IMG/VR virus record: IMGVR_UViG_3300048930_000153
Location: 1 to 38,904 of that record
DNA length: 38,904 nt
Source: a virus
Direction: 5' to 3' (one strand)
Made by a program: the position numbers and the translations under genes
Notes under the pieces: generated by a model
What the model saw: only the letters and a program-made list of their open reading frames with translations
The model's database searches: none
Told to the model about the DNA's origin: nothing
In this document: in pieces, positions 17,501 through 24,660 of the stretch
How the letters are laid out: each line of letters opens with the position of its first letter
How positions within the stretch are numbered: the stretch's first letter is position 1

Positions 17501-17593
17501 AATGACGGGAACGATGTTGGAACACATGCCACGGTGGGGTTCATTTTTAACGGAAAAACCTGGCAGGAAACGTCAGTAACTCCATGGCAATGA
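14510..17593 (+). CDS. Tail spike: pectate-lyase fold with carbohydrate-binding repeats (1027 aa)
   Basis: Residues 1-18 are a Sec-like signal (IAILFLFCLSSYG, Gln at +1). Residues of about 95-125 carry the pectate-lyase-superfamily entry motif FGAKADGTTDDSASIQAAV, opening a right-handed beta-helix that runs to about 420. Three modules of about 55 aa at roughly 420-478, 650-706 and 782-840 share the W-x-x-x-T-x-Y/V ... G-T-S/T ... P-T/G ... D-G-T-V-T-W pattern of small carbohydrate-binding domains in phage fibres. A beta domain ends the chain. It likely binds or cuts host surface polysaccharide; catalytic residues cannot be assigned by eye. Confidence 0.8.
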   Translation: MRITIAILFLFCLSSYGQAPVRTVDTVADLIALNPQPYAVGGKLTVTTLGYFAPGDGGGQEFRAVESGSTTNLGTVFASGRAGWQWHAVNWDGDVRKFGAKADGTTDDSASIQAAVDYARTKDGITYLPAGATGRKATYLVASPIRLYTQSQLLGGGRDTTIIRLAPGSNLGTNRAVIQSDLFENNVQTWIADIDNPVPGVIARARIENLTVDGSRETGSLSTGIALNGGPFILNKVSVINTGSHGIWTYSGTNGVSSTSGDIFDDWWRMHESSFTDIEIASPGGHGWLYEGPNDSWLHDIKIKTPRWAGFYQSGRGNGGSIQIGAMHAYTGGGGVDHWDGLPIPDEEYPDSTMFLFASSAHIDFLYVDHHTGLYGAIFRANSMLVDRVHILHPNQFQDRESVGLWIAGQSISINSINYATRSWQWAPNTAYTTGTRRTWNGNAYTVTSPGTSGTEGPSGYRDVPTDGTVTWEYASPAPPRVAVLISGNRTQIGKSYISHFGDYAGQPISFWVNPTLYGAQIDAYTLSVAGGRAVGGLFRGEGLDIKIHADLMRVGAVIEESTSSSYEVIANKADDVAMLNIGTSTHNRANKFSVRHNRSNSSADLARTTYHGTRIPRFRNSLELLDSDYRNSSIYDAGDVLTNIAYTARSPWAATTVYSLNDVRTNSLGSIYRATIAGTSSSSEPTHTTGTASDGSVTWKWVGDEYAALQLTGGVQSDGWYTGQWVWFNDRQIRKVVDYDGQSRIARFDVPYWRQPNETNTFWIEPVKRVHTGALQALPTPIDWNASTAVAVGDILQTTNASPFRWYKVLVSGTTGGSAPTSESASVANGTSTLKFLGQLNRLFKLAETASAIDSFYVGNRTLNLTFGTGIGQSRVITHYDGETRIGSGVDNWFVTPGTASYFISSSFYGNPGHNNAGVVSGRTMSFLSDTAFTDATLTAVDADVRSHYVVSLGGNLTVPSPDPAPQGSQLIFQFRQSGSGGYSITWPADYVTSYSNDGNDVGTHATVGFIFNGKTWQETSVTPWQ

Positions 17594-19818
17594 AACGACA
17601 CTTCCCCATCATATTCGGCCTCGCGTGTGCGTGCTTCCTGATTGCGGCGGCGTTTGTTCGGTCGCAGCCAGCGACTCCGCCGACGCCGCTGGTCTCTGCG
17701 GTGATGACGGACACCAACGGGGCAGTGATTCCCGCGGATTTCTTCATCATCAACTCAAACCTAATCAACGATGTCATCCGCCCAGGTGCCGGAGTGACTG
17801 GTGCGGTTGTGACGGTGTTTGGCAGGGATGGCGCGGTTGTGGCAACGCTTGGAGATTACGAGGCAGACTTGGTTTCGTGGGCGGGTGCTGCGCCAACGAA
17901 CTACACGCCCGGGTCAGCGACGCTTGAGGGACACATCCTTGGGATTGACAATGCGCTTGGAAGTGTGAGCGGAGCGATTTCTGACGGCGACAAAGGCGAC
18001 ATCACCGTTAGCGGATCGGGGGCAACGTGGACAATCGACAACGGGGTCGTACAAAACGAGAACCTTGGCGGCGACATTACAACCGCTGGCAAGGCGATCC
18101 TCGACGACGCGGACAATGCGGCTCAACGAACCACCCTGGGGCTTGGCACGGCAGCCGTGGAGGCTTCCAGCTCGTTCGCTGCGGCTTCCCATGCTCACGC
18201 AGGTGAGGACATCACCAGCGGCACTGTAGCTGACGCACGCATAGCCTCGACCATTGCGCGGGATTCTGAGGTGACATCGGCAATCGACACGCATCAAGCG
18301 CTCAACCTCTACCAGCGGACAAACTCCGCGCTGACGCAAATCTCAGACATTACCGGAAACGCAACCGGGGATCTCCTCTATTACACCGGCGGATCGTGGG
18401 CGAGGATTGCACGGGGAAGCGATGGTCAGGTTCTAAAATCTTCCTCAACCACCGTGCTATGGGGTGAGGACCAGACGGGCGGCGGAGGCGTGAGTGATGG
18501 AGATAAGGGCGACATCACGGTTTCTTCGTCCGGGGCAACGTGGACCGTGGACAATGGCGTCATCTCCACAAACAAATGGGCCGACGCCGCGCATGAGTTT
18601 GTTTCAACTCATCTCACTGAGGCCGAGGCGTCGATTCTATATCAACAGACGAATGCGGCGCTGACGTCCCTCTCGGCAAATCCTCAACTGTATCAGGCGA
18701 CAAACGCCAGCCTAACGGCGCTCGCAGCCGATCCTCAAATCTATCAGGCGACCAATGCAACGCTCACGTCACTCAGCGCGCTAGGTAACGGCGTCATAGC
18801 CAAAACCGGCGCTGGCACAGTGGCCAATCGCACCATCACTGGCGACTCCGAAATCGTAGTCAGCAACGGCGATGGAGTGAGCGGTAACCCAACCCTGTCC
18901 ATCGCGGCCAGCATCACAAGGGACGCAGAAGCCGCAGCAGCCTACGCAGCAATTTCCCACGCCCACGCAGCCTCCGACATTACCAGCGGCACAATAGCCA
19001 CAGCCCGCCTCGGTTCTGGTACAGCAGACAGCACGACATTCCTGCGCGGTGACGGTTCGTGGCAGACTCCTGCGGGCGGAGGAGGCTCTTGGGACGGATC
19101 TCCGATTGCGAGTGGGACGATTACCAATCTGTATGTTAAAACCATAAATGGAGAAACATACGCATCGGTGATAAAGGGAAGCCTTTGGGCAGATGGCGTT
19201 GACGGAGGAGAGAACACCACGACATTTTTTAGGCCGTGGCAGGCAAGCCTTTTATCGAGCGGAACTGCTAACACGCCAGCATCCTATTCGTCCGATTACG
19301 TACATGGAGCACAGCTTTGGAAGTCTTCGGCATCCGCAAACTCTGGTGTTGGTCAATTCCTGAATCATCAGCGTGTAATGCGCGGAGGCGAAAAAGGGAT
19401 CATAATTATCACGCTTCACCAGACCAACAACATGGTTGGATATTTTGGGTTTCATGACAACGCAACGACTGGCGTTGGAAATGAAGCGGTAAGGATAACA
19501 ATTTCAGGAGGTGAGCTTTACGGTGAATGCGGAGACGCTGCTTCATTTACTGCAACAGCAACCGAGTTCATTCCTGAGTTGAATGTTACATACTGGCTTG
19601 AGGCTGAATTAACAACCACCAGCCTAGCTACGTTTAGGGTCTATACCATTTCGGACGGTGCTCTAGTTTGGTCTGACACAATCACTGCAAATATACCAAT
19701 AAACGTGGCTAGAACAACTCAATCAAGGTACGTGTATTTCCACACCGGAACCACGGCGCAGGACATAGCAACGGTTGATGCGGTTGGTGTCATAGAAACA
19801 AAAGTTAGAATCCAATGA
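17590..19818 (+). CDS. Repetitive tail fibre with signal peptide (742 aa)
   Basis: I prefer ATG 17590 (ATGA overlap); ATG 17584 adds two residues. The N-terminus KRHFPIIFGLACACFLIAAA is a signal/anchor, with Gln after VRS at the probable cleavage point. Two copies of a GDKGDITVS..GATW motif (coding 17982-18047 and 18496-18561) and tandem LYQATNAxLTxL units form fibrous repeats. The last 230 residues look like a lectin-type jelly roll (GVGQFLNHQRVM, YWLEAELTT). It probably binds receptors next to the spike. Confidence 0.75.
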   Translation: MKRHFPIIFGLACACFLIAAAFVRSQPATPPTPLVSAVMTDTNGAVIPADFFIINSNLINDVIRPGAGVTGAVVTVFGRDGAVVATLGDYEADLVSWAGAAPTNYTPGSATLEGHILGIDNALGSVSGAISDGDKGDITVSGSGATWTIDNGVVQNENLGGDITTAGKAILDDADNAAQRTTLGLGTAAVEASSSFAAASHAHAGEDITSGTVADARIASTIARDSEVTSAIDTHQALNLYQRTNSALTQISDITGNATGDLLYYTGGSWARIARGSDGQVLKSSSTTVLWGEDQTGGGGVSDGDKGDITVSSSGATWTVDNGVISTNKWADAAHEFVSTHLTEAEASILYQQTNAALTSLSANPQLYQATNASLTALAADPQIYQATNATLTSLSALGNGVIAKTGAGTVANRTITGDSEIVVSNGDGVSGNPTLSIAASITRDAEAAAAYAAISHAHAASDITSGTIATARLGSGTADSTTFLRGDGSWQTPAGGGGSWDGSPIASGTITNLYVKTINGETYASVIKGSLWADGVDGGENTTTFFRPWQASLLSSGTANTPASYSSDYVHGAQLWKSSASANSGVGQFLNHQRVMRGGEKGIIIITLHQTNNMVGYFGFHDNATTGVGNEAVRITISGGELYGECGDAASFTATATEFIPELNVTYWLEAELTTTSLATFRVYTISDGALVWSDTITANIPINVARTTQSRYVYFHTGTTAQDIATVDAVGVIETKVRIQ

Positions 19819-20234
19819 AGACAATTTTATTTTTCTTGATGTCGGCGGCTTGTTGTATTGGGCAGACCTACGATGTCCTTCTATACAAGGACACACCTAA
19901 CCCTGACGGCATCCCCGGCAACTGGCCAGCACGGGTGGAAATCTCAACCGGCAGGCCATCTCCATGGTTTCAAGTCACCAAGGCCCAGCTTGAAACCTAC
20001 AAAGCCAACAACGCAGCAGCCTACGAGCAATGGGAGGCACAGCGAGAAGCCGACAAACTCGCCGCCGAAACTGCCGAACGCACTCGGCGCGAGACATTGA
20101 TTGCCCAAGCAATCAGCGACTTTCAAATGGCGTTGGATAACTGGGCAAACCTAACCGCCGCCCAACAGAAAGCGGTTCTCCAACGCTGCGTGCAAGTTCT
20201 CATTGCCCTACTCAAAGACGAACTCAAACCATGA
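19815..20234 (+). CDS. Small secreted fibre-associated protein (139 aa)
   Basis: The N-terminus KTILFFLMSAACCIG with Gln at +1 is a signal peptide. The Cys pair makes a lipoprotein possible, but the lipobox is imperfect. The mature part has a beta segment (YDVLLYKD), then a long charged helix (about 55-115) and a LTAAQQKAVLQRCVQ segment often found at the C-terminus of small phage fibre-accessory proteins. Coupled to both neighbours by ATGA overlaps. Confidence 0.6.
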   Translation: MKTILFFLMSAACCIGQTYDVLLYKDTPNPDGIPGNWPARVEISTGRPSPWFQVTKAQLETYKANNAAAYEQWEAQREADKLAAETAERTRRETLIAQAISDFQMALDNWANLTAAQQKAVLQRCVQVLIALLKDELKP

Positions 20235-20683
20235 AACACCTCCTCGCCATCCTCCTTCTCCTGCCGTTCGCTGCGTTCGCGCAGGAAGACCCCGAATCAA
20301 CTCCCATCGTCGATATCAACAAGGGCATCAAGCTCGTTTGGGACGCCGGCCTCGGCTGGGAAGGTCACAACATCCTCAACCACCGCATCAGCATCGGCAC
20401 CGAGAGCGGAGTCTATACCGATGGCCGACTCGTGGATGGGCGGGTGCCTACGTCCACTGAGCCAGTGATTGTGATGGTTGAGGCGCCGGGGACCTATTAC
20501 GTTGCGGTGTCAGCGATCAACGATCTCGGCCTTGAGTCGGCTCCAAGCAACGAGATCAAGGTTACCGTGCGGTCCATTGCGACGCCCAGCGCCCCGGTGA
20601 TCCGGCTTGGCGAGCAGTTTGAGGTTTTGGCGGTTACGGAAACGGTAACGACGACGCGGATCATCAAGGAAGTGAAACCCTGA
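20231..20683 (+). CDS. Secreted fibronectin-III-like protein (150 aa)
   Basis: The signal peptide is KHLLAILLLLPFAAFA followed by Gln. The mature part is one Fn3-like domain: LVWDAG, then a TYYVAVSAIND strand and ESAPSNEIKVTV, the usual Fn3 end. A Thr-rich tail follows. Fn3 domains in phages decorate tails or heads and bind sugars or proteins. The start overlaps the previous stop. Confidence 0.65.
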   Translation: MKHLLAILLLLPFAAFAQEDPESTPIVDINKGIKLVWDAGLGWEGHNILNHRISIGTESGVYTDGRLVDGRVPTSTEPVIVMVEAPGTYYVAVSAINDLGLESAPSNEIKVTVRSIATPSAPVIRLGEQFEVLAVTETVTTTRIIKEVKP

Positions 20684-20694
20684 CGAGGGATGTT

Positions 20695-21105
20695 GTGATA
20701 TGCCCCACCCAAGTAATGAATGACAAAAAGCCATCGGCAAACTGGGAATCCTTGTTTCAGGTTTTGTTCAAAGTATTCCTGATGACATATCCATTCATGA
20801 TTGCCGGTGGAGTGTGGGTAACCCAAAGCATCAACAAGCATGAATCGTCAATTCGTCAGTTGGAAACTTGGAAATCAGAAGGACACATCCAGGCGGCGAG
20901 CATCCTTCGCGCTGAGATTTTGCGCGATGTTAGCGTTGATGCACGCCGCCAATCCGATGAGAATGGATCTCGTATTGAGAGTCTGCGGACCACTCTAAGC
21001 GCAACAACCTCTGAGCTTGCGACGTTTCGGGCGCTGACGGAGCACAAACTTGGAGAGTTGGCGAGCAGTCAAAAGAAGATGCTAGAGCTATTGGAAAGGA
21101 AATAA
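20695..21105 (+). CDS. Membrane-anchored coiled-coil protein, holin-accessory candidate (136 aa)
   Basis: GTG 20695 lies 4 nt after GAGGGA; ATG 20716 is an alternative start. One transmembrane helix (FLMTYPFMIAGGVWVTQSI) is followed by about 80 residues of heptad-rich coiled coil ending in KKMLELLERK. It stands directly before a two-TM holin candidate, so a lysis role (holin partner, spanin-like) is likely but unproven. Confidence 0.55.
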   Translation: MICPTQVMNDKKPSANWESLFQVLFKVFLMTYPFMIAGGVWVTQSINKHESSIRQLETWKSEGHIQAASILRAEILRDVSVDARRQSDENGSRIESLRTTLSATTSELATFRALTEHKLGELASSQKKMLELLERK

Positions 21106-21288
21106 ATGGAGCCTGAACCAAAAAGCGAGAGTAAGGTCTTAGGCGTTTCTGTTCGTGGCTGGATTGCGTCAATCATCATCGTTACCGTCTGTGCTATGTC
21201 TGTGATGCGGATTGACATTGCAGAGCCTCTCTATGGTTTAGCTATGGCTGCGATGGGGTGGTATTTCGGGCAGAAGGAGAAGTCGTAA
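21106..21288 (+). CDS. Holin-like protein, two TM helices (60 aa)
   Basis: It has a charged N-terminus, a first helix GWIASIIIVTVCAMSV, a short turn (RIDI), a second helix PLYGLAMAAMGWYFG and a basic tail QKEKS. The size and two-helix layout are those of small class II holins, and the GWYFGQK ending is common among them. It would permeabilise the inner membrane at lysis. It sits in the late operon, between adsorption and tail genes. Confidence 0.65.
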   Translation: MEPEPKSESKVLGVSVRGWIASIIIVTVCAMSVMRIDIAEPLYGLAMAAMGWYFGQKEKS

Positions 21289-21809
21289 TGGGCTGCATCC
21301 ACGCACAACGACTTGAGTCGGCGGCAATCAAGATGATCGCCAATATGTGGTCATTGGAGCCCGACGTTTCAATGCAGCCGGTCGAGGCTATGCCATTAAA
21401 GCTCATCGTCAACACTGGCGAGCGCAGCGACGGTGAGGAGTTTGTTGTGAATCTATACTGCGGTCACTCCGCCGAGAAGGTTGAGCTTCCTTCGATTGTC
21501 GCTTACGCTTCTCCAACAACAGAGGACGAACCCGGCAATGGATTGTGGAATGTTGAATTGCACGTGCAGTTGCAAGTATCGGCAGACAATGACGCCGGAC
21601 AGGAATCGACGTTCAAGAAGCTAAATCGATTCTCCACATGGCTTGGGACATTGATGAACGCCACCGACCTGCACGTTGACCTAACTATCTCGGGCGGCGA
21701 CTTGTCCGTCCTTGGCGCATGGGGAAGATCCGCTGCGGTATCAGTCGAAGGTCGGCGCCGTCAACATACCTACTCAATCCAAACCCTCGTCAGTCTCTAC
21801 AATCTCTGA
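21288..21809 (+). CDS. Tail terminator/completion-like protein (173 aa)
   Basis: ATG 21288 overlaps the TAA of the holin and follows AAGGAG. It stands immediately before the tail tube gene, where tail terminators lie in siphophages. The sequence shows an N-terminal helix (RLESAAIKMIA), beta strands VELHVQLQVS and a helix FKKLNRFSTWLGTLM, in keeping with the alpha/beta fold of gpU-like proteins. Assignment is mostly by position. Confidence 0.5.
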   Translation: MGCIHAQRLESAAIKMIANMWSLEPDVSMQPVEAMPLKLIVNTGERSDGEEFVVNLYCGHSAEKVELPSIVAYASPTTEDEPGNGLWNVELHVQLQVSADNDAGQESTFKKLNRFSTWLGTLMNATDLHVDLTISGGDLSVLGAWGRSAAVSVEGRRRQHTYSIQTLVSLYNL

Positions 21810-21826
21810 AAACGAAAGGCTAAAAG

Positions 21827-22291
21827 ATGGCAACTCAAATCGGTGCACACGCGGTAGTGTTCGGCCTCCCTGACGCTGGAGCGGATACCGTCAAGGTCGG
21901 AACCACATCAAGCCCTACGTCGTGGGCTTTCAAGATCACGGGCGTGGACTACCGGAAGGAAGCGGACGAGGAAACCACACAGAATGAAACAGGCGATGTT
22001 CTCAATTCTACCACCTACAACTTCCGTGAACGCCTCACACTGACCGGCTACCCATACGGCGCCAACACGGCGGCGGCTATCACGGCAAACTTGCTTCCTA
22101 CCATCGGCCATCTCGTTCGCCTCACCGGCAGCAACGCGACCAACGATGACACCGATTGGGCGTTGGCATCAACCGGCACCGACTGGAAGCTCACTGGCGC
22201 GTCCAAGGCGCTCACCAACGCTGGCAAAGCGACCATCACGCTTGAGTGCGTCCGTTACGCAGGCATCTCCTCCTACGTCCACCTGACGTGA
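21827..22291 (+). CDS. Major tail tube protein, putative (154 aa)
   Basis: It is Thr/Ala/Gly-rich and all-beta, with the tube-like pattern WAFKITGVDYRKEADEE...FRERLTLTGY, which resembles beta-hairpins of tail tube/Hcp-fold proteins. A small size near 150 aa is normal. It follows the terminator candidate and precedes chaperone and tape-measure genes. The stop overlaps a GTG start. Confidence 0.6.
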   Translation: MATQIGAHAVVFGLPDAGADTVKVGTTSSPTSWAFKITGVDYRKEADEETTQNETGDVLNSTTYNFRERLTLTGYPYGANTAAAITANLLPTIGHLVRLTGSNATNDDTDWALASTGTDWKLTGASKALTNAGKATITLECVRYAGISSYVHLT

Positions 22292-22878
22292 ACCTTTCCG
22301 ACCTCCACTCTCGCCTCCATTGCAAATCACGGTTCCGCGTGATGGGCCAGGAGTTGCTACCACTCACGCTTGGTCACGTGGAGCGGCTGGAGTCGTTGGG
22401 CGTTACCTCCGGGGACTCGCCCGCGACTCTGGCCGTTTGCGTGTTGATTTGCTGCCAGACGTTGGAGGAGTTCGACCAGTTCATCGAATCGCGATGGCTG
22501 AAGGCGAGACTGTGGCTTTGGGGTCTGCGGTTGCATCACTGGGATTACCCGGAGCATTTCGCGGCATGGGTGGAATACTACCGTCACCACGTCGAGGTGC
22601 CGGCAGCGGATTGGTCGAAGGGATACGCGAGGCAATCGCCAGTTCCATTCACTCGCCACCTCCGAGTTGTGCTGATGTCTGAGCTTGGCTATTCCGCGAG
22701 CGAGCTATCGGAAACGCCATACTCTGAGGCTTTGTGGAATTACTTCGTGTTACAAGAATACCGCGGGCGATGCGCGATTGGCGATCAAAGCTCAATCGAT
22801 AGGCGCGCTGATATGCGCGACGCTGAAAACGCGAAAGATGCTGAGGAATTGATTAGGGAAGTGTTATGCCGTTCCTGA
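22288..22878 (+). CDS. Tail assembly chaperone-like protein (196 aa)
   Basis: The GTG 22288 start overlaps TGA of the tube gene. The protein is helical, with a beta start (LLPLTLGHVERLESLGV) and an acidic Asp/Glu/Ala-rich C-terminus. It lies between tube and tape measure, the normal place for the gpG-type chaperone. I found no convincing slippery site giving a longer GT form. The C-terminus overlaps the next start by 13 nt. Confidence 0.5.
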   Translation: MNLSDLHSRLHCKSRFRVMGQELLPLTLGHVERLESLGVTSGDSPATLAVCVLICCQTLEEFDQFIESRWLKARLWLWGLRLHHWDYPEHFAAWVEYYRHHVEVPAADWSKGYARQSPVPFTRHLRVVLMSELGYSASELSETPYSEALWNYFVLQEYRGRCAIGDQSSIDRRADMRDAENAKDAEELIREVLCRS

Positions 22879-23714
22879 CCTGGACATTTCGAGGTGACAA
22901 CAGACCACTGACGCAGGCGTTCAAGAACGTCGGGGCGCAGGCCGCAGTTGTTGGGAAAGCTGCCGGAAAGGAGTTGGGCAACCAATTCAAAAGCGCCGTC
23001 ATGTCCTACATTGGAGCAGGCGCGATCATTGGAGCGGCTCGCAAACTGATGGCGACGGCTCAAAGGCTGACATCAGAGGCAGCAACAGAGGGGGTTGACG
23101 TCGAGGCCCTGCAAGAGTTAAAGGAAGCAGCGGAGTTGACTGGGATGACGATTAAGGATCTGCGCGAGGCTGCGCCGGAATCAATAGAGAAGTTCTCGGA
23201 GTTGATGGAGGCAATTCAAAAGTCTGGCGGAATTCTGGACGCTCAAGTTGTTGCAGACTTGCAGGAGGCTTCCGACGCTTTCGAGGAGGCTGTGATTTCA
23301 CTTTCTCCGTTGCTCGCTAGCTTTTTGAGTGTTGCGGCTAAAGGAACTGGTAAGGCGTCCGAAGTTGTAGGCTTTGATAAGATTGCGCGCGGCCTTAGGT
23401 CTGGCAATAAGGAGCTAGTCGAAGAGGGAAGGAAGATGGTTGGAGCTTCCGAAGATTCCCCGGAGCGTAAAAACTCTCGCAAGGAGAGGCGCGAGGCTGC
23501 TCTGGCATTCAGGCAAGAGCTTGAAAGAAACAGGCAAAACATAGCCATTTTAAGAAGAGGCGTCGGCGCAGAACTCAACCAAACATTTGGCGGCGAGTTC
23601 CGACCAGAGACGCGCATGATGTCCCAGCCGTTCATGATGGGTCCGATAGTTGAGCAACTCAAAGCTGCCAACCTCAAACTCCAAGAGCTTAACCGAACAG
23701 TGAAGGATCAGTAA
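22866..23714 (+). CDS. Tape measure protein, unusually short (282 aa)
   Basis: It starts with a beta-strand opening (FLTWTFRGDNRPL) like many tape measures, then AFKNVGAQAAVVGKAAG and a Gly/Ala hydrophobic helix (YIGAGAIIGAARKL). A long helical run follows, including TSEAATEGVDVEALQELKEA, LSPLLASFLSVAAKG and a charged C-terminal coiled coil. Tape measures set tail length. At roughly 0.15 nm per residue this one would give a tail near 42 nm, which is short for a siphovirus. Confidence 0.6.
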   Translation: MPFLTWTFRGDNRPLTQAFKNVGAQAAVVGKAAGKELGNQFKSAVMSYIGAGAIIGAARKLMATAQRLTSEAATEGVDVEALQELKEAAELTGMTIKDLREAAPESIEKFSELMEAIQKSGGILDAQVVADLQEASDAFEEAVISLSPLLASFLSVAAKGTGKASEVVGFDKIARGLRSGNKELVEEGRKMVGASEDSPERKNSRKERREAALAFRQELERNRQNIAILRRGVGAELNQTFGGEFRPETRMMSQPFMMGPIVEQLKAANLKLQELNRTVKDQ

Positions 23715-24466
23715 TGCCAACGACGCAAATCGGAACAGCGGGGCTGATTCAGTTGCCATCCGCCAGGGTCTACGACCCATCTTCTGGCGATCGTAGCGTT
23801 GCGCGGTGGAAGGGCGACCACGCAGCAGCGGTTACAGCTTACAACGGCTATATTGGGTCAGGCGTGCGGGCGTCGATTGAGCCGGGAGAAGGAGGTAAAT
23901 CCATCCTCGTCGTCGAGGACATGGGAGCTATCGGCGGCGATCCAGACGACGCTGTTGAGACCATTTGGACGCTCGCGCCAGTTCGGGACGAGGCCAGCCT
24001 TTGGGATCACCCGTCAGTCGTTGCGCTCACGTCCGCGATGTCCAACGATGGATTAAGGACGTTCCGTGGTGACATGGAGAAGCTACTCAATCCGACCTAC
24101 GAGGGAGAGGTGATAGACATTTCACTCCTAACCTCTCCGCTCGATACGTTCGCCCGCATGCTGATGGCCGGACAGAACACATACACGCGAGCTGGCGCTG
24201 TTCTCCGCAAGACCCGCATCGTCAGCCGCGACACCAACCTTTCCCGCGACCTACAGAACGTAGAGCGAGTCTATACCACGGCGCAGCTTGTCTCGTGGGA
24301 GGACGTGCCGGACGCAATTATCTCCACGCTTGAAACTGGCGGATGGCTCAAGACGTTCGGAGGCGTGGAGCAACTTAGTGATGGGCGCTTTCAACTGACC
24401 GTCGAGTGGGACTACGCTCCCACAGGAGTCTGGCCAACCCCATTCCCTTACGCCGTGGCAACATGA
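23714..24466 (+). CDS. Tail protein after tape measure, distal-tail-like (250 aa)
   Basis: ATG 23714 overlaps the TAA. It is beta-rich with repeated WxxAP and SLWDHPSVVAL segments and a C-terminal VEWDYAPTGVWPTPFPYAVAT end. By position it should be a distal tail or baseplate component, connecting tube to tip. No diagnostic motif seen. Coupled to the following 65-aa ORF. Confidence 0.5.
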   Translation: MPTTQIGTAGLIQLPSARVYDPSSGDRSVARWKGDHAAAVTAYNGYIGSGVRASIEPGEGGKSILVVEDMGAIGGDPDDAVETIWTLAPVRDEASLWDHPSVVALTSAMSNDGLRTFRGDMEKLLNPTYEGEVIDISLLTSPLDTFARMLMAGQNTYTRAGAVLRKTRIVSRDTNLSRDLQNVERVYTTAQLVSWEDVPDAIISTLETGGWLKTFGGVEQLSDGRFQLTVEWDYAPTGVWPTPFPYAVAT

Positions 24467-24660
24467 TACTCCTGCGACCAATCCCGGCCGGGCGCGGAAA
24501 GGTAGCCGCGCAACTCAAGGACCTTCGTAACGCAATCCAAGCGAACACTATTCGCAAGGTGCCTGGGTTCATGGTTAAGAGGTCGTCAACTAACACATCA
24601 CTTGTTGCCGCTCCAAGCGTCTCCAAAGCTTCTGGCGGCGGTGAAGCTGTATGGCTCTAG
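24463..24660 (+). CDS. Small basic tail-region protein (65 aa)
   Basis: The ATG overlaps TGA of the previous gene. It is basic and Ser/Lys-rich (LLRPIPAGRGKVAAQL), and the C-terminus is Ser/Gly-rich. No family. It ends inside the large tail-tip gene (10-nt overlap). Confidence 0.5.
   Translation: MILLRPIPAGRGKVAAQLKDLRNAIQANTIRKVPGFMVKRSSTNTSLVAAPSVSKASGGGEAVWL

Noticed and set aside
17982-18561. Collagen-like or DGR variable-region reading of the fibre repeats
   Set aside because: No Gly-X-Y periodicity and no template repeat or reverse transcriptase; they are ordinary fibre repeats.
22800-22890. Tail chaperone -1 frameshift (G/GT type)
   Set aside because: No X XXY YYZ heptamer in the right frame and no second overlapping ORF between chaperone and tape measure.
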